From Bigelowiella natans CCMP2755 (lineage: Eukaryota; Cercozoa; Chlorarachniophyceae): a stretch of 64,000 nt of DNA. The notes below the pieces were generated by a model. It was given only the letters and a program-made list of their open reading frames with translations. It had not been told where the DNA came from and did no database searches. The stretch's first letter is position 1, and each line of letters starts with the position of its first letter. Location of the stretch: contig ADNK01000697.1 of NCBI GenBank assembly GCA_000320545.1, forward strand, positions 140,001 through 204,000. Direction: 5' to 3'. Positions 1-11,300 of the stretch are shown here, piece after piece. The translations under genes and the position numbers were made by a program.

Positions 1-146
1 AGTCCAGAAGGCGAAACGCAAGAGATCCAAATAACATGCACACAGGAGATGGTGCTCTTTACAGATTGGAATGAAGCACTCACATCTTCCCAGCCGTTGC
101 GAGTAGGAGGAATCTTAGTAGTTATCAGGAAAAAGTGCAGATATGT

Positions 147-1246
147 TCAATACAGCAATGTATGGACGGCTGACTTTACGGACTTCTCGTATGTATGGAT
201 GTATGTATGGATGTAGTGGCACATGTACGACGTTGTTGCTCTAGAAAGAGCGGGGAGCGCAGAGAACGTAGACCATGACTTGACCGTAATTCCGGAGATA
301 AACGTTAGAATCCCAGCTAAAAATTCGAACCTGCCATTATCATCACCGGATAATGTGATATTGCGCATAATTTCCAGTTGGAAATCTTCGTATTTTCCCG
401 CTTGCTCTGTCCTCCTTCTATGGAGAACGAATATATTTATGGACCTTGTCGCGACGTACGGATACTTGAACTCGCGAGATAGGAAGGCAATCACATCGGT
501 TGCCATTGGGTCGAAATCGGAGCCCTAATTACCACACGAATCACAATTATTGCACGTTAAAATCCAAAGCTGCTTTGTGTTCTATAATATCATTTCGGAC
601 CATCAGCTGCACCGTCATTGCTATCGTCGTGAAAATTACTGAGAACTGAACCTAGGCAGCACCAAAACATCGCTGAATAAATATCAGTATCTTCGATAAC
701 ATGTTGCTTCCGTTGCTTCCCCCCCACCCTACTTACCGCCACGGTAATGGCCATCAATGAGGTGAATACAACACGTAGCCTAATGAAGAAATAGGTCCGC
801 GTTTATAGGCTAGTGAAGGTATATCCAGGAAATCTGATGCTTCTACCTTTGTTGTAGTCTTCGACCATCAACTGTACTATTAACCTATCAATATGTAAGT
901 TTCTGTTTAGAATGCGATATATGTTCATATGAAAGTTGTAGGTGTCATAGCTTTCTTTTAGTATTTGTTGATTACGTGTGATGGCATCATCTAATTAACT
1001 ACTCTGGGGTCTCCAAATGGTGCCCATAATTGCCCCATTGCTGCTCCAGCAACCTGGATATGAGTATTGAAGATAACGATGGATTGTACTGATAATGAAG
1101 AGACGTAAGATTGGTAGGGTTGTTTCATCATCCGAGGTACCAAGGCTGCTGGGGTTCGAAGGTTGCCAAAAAATTCTGAACTGTGTCAAACACGCGCGCT
1201 ATTATGGTAGGTATGTGCGAATTCATGCATGGATGTATCACCAATC

Positions 1247-1280
<34 letters not shown>

Positions 1281-1944
1281 ACTTGCCTACAACAATATTG
1301 TAACTGTATCAAAATGTATAAAGATACACGCATGATGATGATAATAATAGCGATCCTACGCTGCTCCAGCACAATTGATAAGCTTTTCAGTTGTAGCAGA
1401 TGCCATATCTGGAATTCCTATAAGAATTCAAAGAGTATGTTATATCTGGAATCCCTGTTAGAATTCAAAGAATGGTTGACCGATGATGTTACATTTAGAG
1501 AATAAAAACAGAGCCTAATTACAACACTCTAAGTACCGTATGAGGCACCCAGCAGAACAACACTGAGAGCCGTAGTTTTGCACATCTTTCCCAGAACCTT
1601 TGACCTTCGCAGGGTTGCTGCGCAGGATCGCGGATGGGGTAAGGTCTCGGGGACTTCAGCCTCTGAGAAGATGATATTGTGTCAGGCTGTGACTTCAAAA
1701 GCATCATTGTATAAAATTTCAAGGAGGCCGTTGTTTAAATCAAGGGCTGTTTTCTGGAATCTGCCAGAGTCCATGCCTGAGAACGACCCCTCTTATAATC
1801 AGAATCTCCTCTTGCGAGCTTCTGCGTCGAGAGTGAGAAAATCTGAGGACAAAGCCGGCGTGCAATGGTCCTCTGAGAACCTCCCGCTGAGACCGTAGTG
1901 GCAAGAAAAGCCAGTATTACTACAGGAGAGGGATACGTGAGCAT
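147..1944 (-). CDS. Secreted protein, paralogue of the 23.6-24.5 kb gene (model incomplete)
   Basis: The ATG at 1944 opens a typical signal peptide (MLTYPSPVVILAFLATTVSA, then GGSQ), so the product is probably secreted or surface-exposed. The exon runs to about 1735. A later exon near 506-200 carries the most recognisable part: a FKYPYVATRSINIFV motif followed by DDNGRFEF. The same two motifs, in the same order and spacing class, occur at the 3' end of the minus-strand gene at 23605-24530, so the two genes share a domain. I do not recognise the domain. Weak coding candidates lie at 1189-995 and 1722-1519, but the intermediate exons are not resolved. The 3' end at 147 is where the frame closes; the true end may differ. 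Confidence 0.45.
1249..1276. repeat. (CA)n microsatellite
   Basis: About 14 CA units, lying in what is probably an intron of the secreted-protein gene. Confidence 0.9.
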
Positions 1945-3838
1945 CACCGCGCGGCTGACGAGGTATGAAACGGGGGGGGAGAGGGGTATTCGTTGATTTG
2001 TTTCCGTGTTTCGGGAAGGAAGGGGCAAATACGGTGCTTTAATATTTCAACACGAGCGCAAATACAAGCCTTTTTTCTCCCTCGACATCGTTATTTATGA
2101 GTATACGATAATAACGGCCTGTAGCAATATTCGAGAATGTATGATCTACATCAACTACGACATCGCTTCGGAGGTGTCGTTGGACAGAAAAGTCTTATAG
2201 TAAAGACTAGAAAGATACGGTAAATTCGGGTTGTCGCAACATCAAAACACCTTCTGTCTCGGCCAAGTACTCGGCCGGTCTCCCGCAGCGTCGCCATCCC
2301 GGCCATCCCGATGGGGAGCGCACGTTGGAAGCATCCGCCAATGGGGACATGGGTCGTAGGAACACGGAATGGTCTGCATGTTCGCGCTGGTCCAAGCACA
2401 AAGTCGAAATCTACTAGCGTGCTTCGATATAAGGTGTTATGGCATTGAAAAAATTTACAACACCGCGTCCATCTATAAACACGTGCCCCCATGTTTCTCG
2501 TTTAGGAAAAAGTTGATGGGCTACAGCGGGTAGATGGTAATGACAAATATCTAAACTAAATTCTTCGAGCAATATACTAACTATGAACTGAGTCCATCGT
2601 GATTGATTGCGGCAAGGATGGCTGAAACATTCGAAAGGAGGATGGTCATTGATTAAAAGACTAGACGGAAAGGATCTTCTCGTCGAGTAAGAGTCTCTTT
2701 TCGTTAAAATAAACAGGCAACAGGGAAATAATTTTACATGTGTATTTCAGGTTGGTGGATCTGGAAGAAATAGTTATAGAGAGCCACGAAGAGAAAATAA
2801 AATTCTTTCATCCCCAATGAATCAATAAAGGGCTAGTTATGTGTTTTAAGATTTAACATCAGGAGGTGATACTTAAATGAATCAAATGATCAAATGAAAT
2901 CACATCATCAAAAGAGTTTACGAAAATTTGCATTCGTACGTTGAATTTCAGCACGTGTAATTATTTGATGCTAGATGTGCCACATGCTAGCTGGCATGGC
3001 ATATGCGAGATATGGCTAATGGCATGATCGAGCATCACGCGACTTGCATTGTGCGCTCATCTAAACGTGTGGGAGCATGTTGTGAGGGACACTGTACAAG
3101 ATCTTTTCCTGCTGGAAACGAGCACGCACTCCTTTGTCTACCTAGCTACAGCAACAAATGGAGGCACCGAACGTCCTCACAGATTCCATGCTAGCAGCAT
3201 GCAACAGAAATTAACAGATATTTCAGGCCAAATCTAACAACAATTATCTTTCATGGGCATACATGGGCACTCACGAATTCTTGACATGACATTAAAATCG
3301 TAAAGATAGATACATGTGGAATAACAATATAATTTTAATGGGACTATTTTTACATCACAATGCATGCATCTACGTTCGCTTGCTCAGTAGGCAAGAGATC
3401 AAGTATGTACAAAGCAAGAGACCAAGTATGTACAAGTATATACGTGTCTCTTGCGTGGTCTAAATGAAAGTCAAATCTGATAGTTGCATTAAACCGAAAA
3501 TCTCCATGAAAGAAATTGAATAGAAACGATGGGATCTAGACTTATAATGCCAAATGCAAGCCTGAAAGTGATGATATGATGTGATGTAAGGTGTGATAAT
3601 CTTGTCCGCAACACTTGAAGTGAATGTGATGATCTCATTTGTAAGATTGCGTGTACAGTACCATCGGTGTTGGACAACTTCGGTGTTGGATAACTTTTTA
3701 GTCAATTCGCAAAGGGGGTTAAATCACCAGTGCAGTTAAATCGAAGCGCTCAATGCTATGTCTGTATCGAAGCTTACACGGGCATGAGCGAACTGCACGT
3801 AAAGAGGCCTGAAACAGTATTTACGTTTGTAGGCTGTT
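1945..3838. other. Mostly non-coding stretch with one GC-rich patch
   Basis: No convincing gene. Positions 2240-2410 are clearly richer in G+C than the flanks and open in several frames, including a minus-strand frame with regularly placed cysteines, so an unrecognised exon is possible. From about 2980 to 3400 the DNA is rich in CATG and CTAG words, like other spacers in this window. Confidence 0.5.
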
Positions 3839-5030
3839 TTATGTTGCTTTGATGTGATGGAGGGTATTGTATTTATCATCGGTCTGACAGACGAGATCGA
3901 AACCGTCGCTGTAGGCTACAGAGTTGTATAAATGATATCGGCATCCACAGGGCTTGTCGCTATCGAAGCATCTGAAGGAGTAGTATGCACAAGAGGTAAC
4001 GCCGCTATGAATGGTGTCCGTGTCGCTCCCCAACTCCGCATCAACGTGCATATTGATTTCCCGCAGCTCTATTTGGTCAAGGTGGACAGTCTCCTGCCCC
4101 GTCCACATCCCTGAAACCAGCACGCAGTGAGCCATATTGCCTTGCTTACAATACTTCCCCGGGTCGCTCGTGGGGTAGAAAATGCGGGTTGGACCTGGGG
4201 GACAATTTGAGGCTCTAGCAACACCATTTGAGTCGATATCGAAGCACTGATTGGAAGCCTAGAGCCGCGGTAATGAGAACGAGCTTTCGCCAGGATTCGA
4301 GTTCCACTGCATCTCTTCACACTCGGCGGTGTTTGTTGTTAAGCTAAATATACCTTGCTGGACTACGCCCTTCTTGTAGCAGGTCGCTGTGGTAGCGTGC
4401 GTCGCGGGCTTGAGATGTAAGACTTCTTCTTCAATGACCTCTAATTTCACAAGGGCAGTATCGCTGTCGGCCTTAAATTTTAGGCGGATATCCTGCCAAT
4501 AGGATCTTGGCAACTTCATTCTTTTCGTTTTTGGAGATCGAGTAGGAATCGGGGTGGGGTACCTAGAAGAAGAAGAAGAAGAAGAAGAAGAAGAAGAAGA
4601 AGAACCATCTTTGATAGGAGGAAAGAGGGAGATATCATCTGAATTTCTAATACTATGCTACTGATGCTGCCACTACTTACTACCTATTCGACTACGATAG
4701 TGTGATTCACAGTACCTCGATGGCTGGCGCGTGGGCTGTTTGGTTGGAGAAGGGGTCGGGATTTTTGTTGGAAGAGGAGTTGGGAAGCTTGAAGGCAGAC
4801 GAGTCGGTACTTCACTGGGAAGTCGGGTAGGTGATTTAGACGGAGCACAGCTCGGAGCTTTCGAGGGTTGCGGCGTGGGGTACTTGCTGGGGTAGTGTGT
4901 AGGGTATTTTGTCGGATAGCTCGTCGGAAACTTGGTTGGTATAGGGGTGGGAAACTTTGAAGGCTGGGGCGTAGGAAACTTGGTAGGGGAAGGCGTTGGG
5001 TACTTCGTCGGCGACTTTATATGAAAAGGA
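3839..5030 (-). CDS. Pro-Thr-repeat stalk protein with Cys-rich C-terminal domain
   Basis: The 5' exon (about 5025-4690, minus) encodes a four-residue cadence of the type KFPTPQPSKFPTPIPT, Lys/Arg-x-Pro-Thr/Ser repeated more than 20 times. Such repeats are known from extracellular stalk or linker regions of stramenopile and other protist proteins. After an intron containing a (GAA)n tract (polypyrimidine on the sense strand), a second exon near 4560 begins YPTPIPTRSP and continues into a globular region. One TAG at 4259-4261 interrupts an otherwise continuous frame down to 3839; I read it as the end of a short intron (sense ctctag acceptor) rather than a real stop. The downstream part has many cysteines (TSCAYYSFRC, KPCGCRYHL), which fits an extracellular disulfide-bonded domain. 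The start codon and signal peptide are not identified. Confidence 0.6.
4565..4604. repeat. (GAA)n microsatellite in intron
   Basis: Thirteen or so GAA units. On the sense (minus) strand this is a CTT tract immediately before a 3' splice site and may serve as its polypyrimidine tract. Confidence 0.85.
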
Positions 5031-5188
5031 AATGTTTTGAAGCAACTTTGTTATTGGAGCGGAAAAGGTTTTATATGTAAAGGAAGAGGAAAGAATGAGT
5101 AGCTACACTAATCTAGGCACAATGTGATGTATTGATGAGACAGACAAACTATTTGCACCGACGAGAAAATACCTCCGCTTTAGTATGA

Positions 5189-6023
5189 CTATATCCATGG
5201 TGGCTGCAAATACGGGTATTCGCGCAAGCACGGAAGAATGCACATAACATATTGTACGAATTTGCCTTTGGTTTCATATAGAATATTGGCAAGGACCTTA
5301 GAATACGCAGCCCCCTGCACATCTCCGGGATATTGACGAATCACGTATGACACAATCTTGAATTGAGGGGAAATAGTGGAGATGAGGGGTAGATAGTGAT
5401 CAAAATAGAAGATATTTTATGATAAGGATCCGCAAACAAAATCCGAAAGGATCACGAGAAACGTCGCTTCTGCTATATTGTGCTCTTGGGCAGCTATACA
5501 TGTGGCGAAAGCTGCTCGGCTCTCGACACTTATTTCTGTTGGGAAATGCTCGAAAAGAGAAATGATCGAATTACTTCAGGAGAATGGGATAAATCGCTAT
5601 CGTAGCTCTGTTCCTCCTGGGCACAAAATGAGAACCCAGACCTGATGTTGAAACACCATTCCTATTAAACTCTGCACGAGGCCAAGATACTTTGCTTGTC
5701 CTCATACGAAAACGGAAGTCATTTTACACCACCCAATAATGTGTTGGGGAATCGCAAGCATCATGACACGGTTGTTGTTTGTGGAGGAAGATGATATATT
5801 TGATGTTCTTAATACGATGATCCATCCGTCCACCGAACAGCAGCTGGATCGTCGTCATCCTTGGCTTTACAAACATATTTAGTTATGCATGAGCAGTATA
5901 TGTACATTTAAGATGCTAGCGAAGGGATAGAAGACGAACGATCATTACCCCCCCTCTCTCTCTCTATCTCGCTCTCCCCCCCTCTCGCGCTTTCTCTCTT
6001 CTGTTGGTTTGTGATTGCGCCAT
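5189..6023 (-). CDS. Hypothetical alpha-helical protein (HEAT/ARM-like texture)
   Basis: I do not recognise a family. Exons were assembled by phase: possible ATG at 6023 (MAQSQTN), a segment near 5870-5730 (IQLLFGGRMDHRIKNIKY), then 5700-5645 (KYLGLVQSLIGMVFQHQ), 5616-5575, 5548-about 5430 (ESRAAFATCIAAQEHNI) and a last exon from 5342 ending at TAG 5189-5191 (YSKVLANILYETKGKF). Each junction is GT-AG and in phase. The composition suggests amphipathic helices as in HEAT or ARM solenoids, but this is only texture. One intron, 5549-5574, would be only 26 nt long. The neighbouring plus-strand candidate at 6.3 kb is divergent. The start is uncertain. Confidence 0.5.
5949..6000. repeat. CT-rich low-complexity tract
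   Basis: Imperfect CT/CCCC run, probably in the first intron of the 5.2-6.0 kb minus-strand gene. Confidence 0.8.
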
Positions 6024-6182
6024 AATGAATAATTGGCCGTCTAGCCGAGTGGTGATATCTATTCATTACTGTAGAATTTTGTGATTAACACATAGTCTGC
6101 GAAGGAGCTGGGGAAACTCTCGTCAATCTGTATTGGTATGCAAGAAGACAAAATTTTTTGAGCGAAGATGACGGTAGCTGAG

Positions 6183-6190
6183 TATAAAAG
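6183..6190 (+). promoter_or_regulatory. Possible TATA box (TATAAAAG)
   Basis: A TATAAAAG octamer lies about 55 nt upstream of an ATG at 6244 and between two divergent candidate genes. The match is good, but I have no transcript evidence. Confidence 0.3.
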
Positions 6191-6329
6191 ATGCTACCAA
6201 TTCCTCCATTAGGTGCAATTCTGTTACGAAAGGTGATTAAAAAATGCAGGAACTAAAATTCACAAGTCTCAATGATGGTAGGTCATTTTAGGTTCTATGC
6301 TCCTTCCGAATTTACGTCATTACATAGGA

Positions 6330-6628
6330 TGAGCAATCTACGGTCCTGGCGCTTGTCGTTTTTACCGCGTACTGTAAGATGCAAAGGATGATAGAAAGCA
6401 CGCTAAGACATCGCAACTATTGTTGAAGCAACGACTAAAACCCCCACCATCAACCTCAGCGACTTTCCCCTTAATTTCATTGCCTTTGTACATGCTATGC
6501 TCGCGAATTTTCCTACCTTTGAGAGGCCGTCATTTATCGTTGTGTCGCGGGACCACGCTATCCATCCGAACATCTCAGAGGAGCTTGCTCCCTGGCTGTG
6601 CCAATATCTGTGGTTGCATCGAATATAA
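6330..6628 (+). CDS. Hypothetical protein, short or partial
   Basis: A coding-like plus-strand stretch begins after an AG at about 6329 (EQSTVLALVVFTAY), crosses a possible 34-nt intron (6374-6407, GT-AG) and continues to TAA 6626-6628 (FIVVSRDHAIHPNISEEL, APWLCQYLWLHRI). The residue composition looks genuinely coding, but no family comes to mind. An upstream ATG at 6244 does not join in phase by any obvious splice, so the 5' end is open, and the gene could be a remnant. Confidence 0.35.
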
Positions 6629-7039
6629 AGCTACACATAGAGAAATACTAATCCTGTGTTACAATAGCATAAAGGAAAGCATCGAGCTTTGCCAAAAATT
6701 TAACTCACACACTCTTTGCAGATAAATATTTTTTGTATATCATCCGTCTTTCTCCTTTAGCTCCCTCACCTCCCCCCCCAACCCCTTCGTATATTTATTA
6801 GCTGATATTTATGGCCTCTCCCCCTTACGTATATTACTCTGAAAGTTGAAAAGCAGCCTTGAAATTTGTGGATGTGATATCCCACGTCCGCGTAACCTGG
6901 TACCTAAAAGAAGAATAGCAAGAATGAGAGACAGACGCTTACTCATATATTTCTCGTAACTACATAGATCAACAAGTTTTCTTTTTTGTTGAGTCCTCTT
7001 CATTAAAATTCATGCAACATCACGATCTCGCTACCGGCC
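6629..7039. other. Spacer, no gene seen
   Basis: AT-rich with a C-rich run near 6770-6785. No convincing exon on either strand. Confidence 0.5.
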
Positions 7040-7748
7040 GTGGTTATTGGTTTGTAGTTGCGAGAAAATTAATGGTGCGGAGCTCCATGGAACCATCGAT
7101 ACGGTTTGATATGAAAACGGGCCTCGAATATTGTTGTAGATCGAGCTCGTCGCAAATTTGTCTATGTAAAGTCATGAGGACCTCAGTAAGAGAGATCAGA
7201 GTGGGCATAAATTCTCTCATGCAAAGAAATTCTCTGCTTCCCTCTCCCCCCCTTCAAGGTACTTGCAGAGATGCGACTTCCATCCGACAAGATCCAATCT
7301 CCTTGCTCAATGACCATGTAATAAACTCTGTTGGTTGTGTGCTGGTCGTCGTGGCCTGGAACTGGCTCGCTTATCCGTACTTCGAATGAATTTGAGTTCA
7401 CATTTCGGACCTAGTTCAGAGTGTGGAAAAATGGTTGTTTTACGTGTAGTGGTCGAAATTGTTTTGCCGTTAGATTCGGCTGAGACACTTACCAGCGTGC
7501 TCGAACAATCCATGCCGTCATTTTCCGGATCAGCCGCTACAACAATAGGACTCCTATACGACCTGGACGCATCATGTGTCATGAGCAATTCATTTGATCA
7601 CTCTCCGGACACCACTACACCTTCTCAAAGTCACTGTCTTCCACGCATGCGTAGTGCAGTCACAGGTCTTCCCAAACTCGCCGATGATCGCCCCCGCAAC
7701 CAAGGGCGTAACAAATCCGAGCAGGGACAGCACCATGGCCAGACCCAT
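7040..7748 (-). CDS. Secreted H-type-lectin-like protein
   Basis: The ATG at 7748 opens a signal peptide (MGLAMVLSLLGFVTPLVAGA) followed by FGKTCDCTTH. A second exon encodes SPIVVAADPENDGMDCSS and ends at a strong donor (gtaagt). A third, beginning after an AG at about 7411, reads RNVNSNSFEVRI, then VYYMVIEQGDWILSDGSRI. The order 'RNV..xSFxVRI...H...V.YMVIE.G' is characteristic of the repeated H-type-lectin-like module of bacterial and protist surface proteins, where a beta-sandwich binds sugar. A last exon near 7180-7040 (VLMTLHRQICDELD) may start a second module. Likely extracellular, possibly glycan-binding. The exon ends are approximate. Confidence 0.6.
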
Positions 7749-8322
7749 GTTGCATGGGGAGATGCTGTGACGTTTTTGGATCTCTTTTGACACATAATAA
7801 TAATGTGCCGTAGCATGGCAATTTCAGTCTTCGCAACGTGAAATTGGGTCTCGATTCCCAAGGTATCCAATCCATTTTTAGTCATTTTATCGGCCTGTCA
7901 ATGCCTTTAACATGAAAACGGGGAATGGCTAAAGCCGAAAGAGTAAATGGATTTGACTGTTGACGTTGATGCTTAGCAGTAAAATTTCGTGAAAGAAACC
8001 CATGTCATTTCTGTCTACACGACATGAATTATTTCATCTCAAAACTAGAAAATAAGAATTTAGTTGAAAACGCCAGAGATAAATTAATACTTGTATTGCA
8101 ACATTTCTAGGATTTCCTACCTGTGTGACAAGCGAATTCACTTGTCTCACAAAATGATTCAGCGAGCCTGCGAGCCTGCTCTCTCGTACCTTCGGAAGTG
8201 ACCGAAATGACATGGATTTATTTAGTGCGACAACGTTGACATGATAAAGGGCCAGAAAAGGCCGGCATTTGAACCCTCCTCAGGAACAGACGAGGATTCT
8301 TCCGATTCCATTCGCTACACCC
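7749..8322. promoter_or_regulatory. Divergent spacer between lectin-like and vWA genes
   Basis: 574 bp separate the two outward-pointing start codons, so both promoters should lie here. No TATA box stands out. Confidence 0.4.
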
Positions 8323-11300
8323 ATGGAGGAGAGCAAAGAAAGGAAAGGGACCGACGTGGTACGGAAAGGCAAAGTCGCTGTGCAAGCGCTACCCGGCCGT
8401 AAAGTATTACTAAGGGGTGTGAAGCAGACACTGCAAGTCGTTATCCAGATCCACACTGATGATGTCGATACAAAAGAGAGACCCCGCATGCAAGTCAGCT
8501 GCGTTATGGACAAATCCGGGTGCTCCAATAATTTCTTTCTCATATTTGCCATCTGTTTCGTAAGAGGGTATGCAGGTGAGAAATCTCATCGTTTCTCCTC
8601 CTCAGATCCATGCAGCTGGATAAGCGCCTTACTTACGCGAAGCACGGTGTACGGAAGTTCATAAAGCATCTCACCAAGAACGGTATTACCAAATTTGGTT
8701 AAAAAGAAATGAAATAAATTGTCTACTTTTTGGCCCTTCCCCTACCCCCGACCCTTCAGATATGCTGAATGTAGTGGTGTACTCGGGTAATGCCGAATGT
8801 CTCATCAAGGATGGGGATCTTTCCGATGAGAACAAGCCGGTTATACGCTTTATCATGATACCCAAAGCACGTTCAAACTTAAAAATTACGATAGATTAAG
8901 TGTCAAAATATATATTCATTCATTTCCTGCCGACCACGTTATCCACTCCCCTCGCCCTCCCTCGTTTATCAAACCGCTTTCTTGGCCCTAGCATCCTAGA
9001 TGCGGCTATCGCTATCATCTAACAATCGGAATGTGTATAAATAGAATCTTGTTAGCGTTGTGAAGAAAATACAGCCGGATGGCCCTACTAACATGCATGC
9101 TGGTGAGAAGTAAGAGTATGAAGATAGGAATCGATAATTTAAGAAAACTGGAGAAGAATCTGTGTCTTCCTCCTCCTCCTCCTCCTTCTACATCGTCACT
9201 CCTTCTCTTATGCTCCTTACTTCCTTTTTTTTACTTCTATACATTCCTCTAGTTTTCTCGCGTTTTCCTGTATATGCGTGGGCGTGTACCGTTGTGTGCA
9301 ATTGCCTTATTCGCATCCGTTGTTCTCTGTACACCTTTTAGGAATGGAGATTGGGGTGCAACTCCTACGCGAGGCGAAGGAGCGCGACATGAAGGAGAAG
9401 GACTACACGCCAGCCATACAACGCATGTTCGTTTTCTCTGACGGCCAGGTGACATATATAATATATTTTGAATATTTATATGTGTGCATCGTATTTGTGT
9501 GTTTTGGTCGTGTGTGTTTGGATCGAGCAAAAGCATTATTTGTCTGGAAGGTGAACGAAGGGGTGCAGGAGCCAAAGTTGCTCTATGAAGCTGTGGAAAA
9601 CTACGTCTCGAAACATGGCATTACAATAAACTCCTTTGGTATTGGAGAGGATTTTAATGAAGACCTTATGACAGGCCTTGCACGTGTGGGAAAGGTAGCT
9701 GTAGTAGCACTGCGACCAAATAATAGGGTTGCGGAAACCATGCTCATATGCCGATTTTCTCTACCTCACAAGTACATTCATGAGAAGCTCTCAAAGCTGA
9801 CTGACACGACATTGTTGTTAAAATCGGAGAAGAATTCTTGATGGCGATACTCGCTGAGAAATGATGATAATGGTGATGATGATGGTGATGACGATGATGT
9901 ATGATGAATGGTAGGGGGGCTATTACTACTTGAAGAATGCTCGTGTGATTCCTGGGTTGGTGTCCAAGTCCATTCACCGATTGTTTCAGGTGCCGATCAT
10001 CAAAATAATGAGAAGATAGGCAATGATGACGATGTCAAATTTTAGTACTTCTGCTAGCTACAATAGCCCCCACACGTCTTAACATTCATCATCGCTATGT
10101 AGACGCTTGGAACAGAGGGGCGGCTGCAAGTACGCGGGATCAACGGAGCTGTTGTCACGCGCATTTTTGGTGATGAGGTGAGAGAATGTGTGAGCTTTAG
10201 CGGTGTTAGTCGTAAACGACGTGCACGTTCGTGTATGGTTTTTGTCTTTTTAGCTTTGCTGAAAAATTGATTATTCTGCTTCAGGAAAGCAGCGATGGAA
10301 ACGATGCGCTTGTGGACGGTCATTTGATCGGGGATATCCACGCAGACAATCTTAGGCAGGTTATTGGTCAAAATTAAAAAGCTGCGTAAAAGGCGGTGAT
10401 TGCCACCACGCCGAGAACAACAGCAACAATGATCATAATGTTGATGATGATGATGGTCATTACAGTGACGATTATAACTAGGAATAGCCCGATTCATTTT
10501 TGAGGTGCTCCTTGTAAAATTTCAATGAATTGTTTTTCTTCTTCTATGGTATTTGAAGATCCTTTTGGAGGTAGAGGTCTCTCCCAGCTCATCGTCACCA
10601 GCTTCTACAGAGATTCTTGAGTTCCAGCTGGACTACAAGCAGAGACCTTCCCAAAGACCTTCACAGGACGATGATGATGACCGAAAGCTGGAAGCAATTA
10701 TCTCAGCTGCAAACATTCCAAAAGACACGTTGCTGAAGCTCAAAAGTATCAAGGTTCACATGTTTCATTTCCTAAAATAGAAAAAGAAGAACAATAGAAA
10801 GACTCACCATTCAACCAACCACGCAATTATCATTCCTAACACTACTACCAATAGATGAACATGATATCAAGTCTCTCTCAAATGAAAGAGGAAGACTGGC
10901 AAAAGTTATCAAGCCGTAGCGGCATAAAGCCTGGCCATGTAGTGCGACTTCGAAGGTATCTCGACGAACGAGTCAATAGCAAGGAAGATGACCACCCTCC
11001 TCCTCTAAAGAATATAAACTCATCAGTAAAACAGGTATTATATTTATTGGCCGATAAAGTTAGATCGTTTTATATTATTTATGCAAGCAGCATTCTTCTT
11101 TCCTCCATTTTTCTGGTGTTTTCCCTTCTCATATTACTACCTCCCCAGGTGTCCATCAAAGGTACTCTTTCAATAAACTTCACGGACGATACTGACAAAG
11201 TGAGGAAGCAAAAGGTGTGCGATGAAGTTCTCATCGCAAGGGCGATTCAGGTCGTCGTATTAAAGAAACATTATCCACCAGCACTCACGACACTGCAAAA

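Noticed and set aside
6036-6075. tRNA-like start (ggccgtctagccgagtgg)
   Set aside because: It resembles a D-arm, but no T-arm, anticodon stem or closing acceptor strand follows, so it is not a tRNA.
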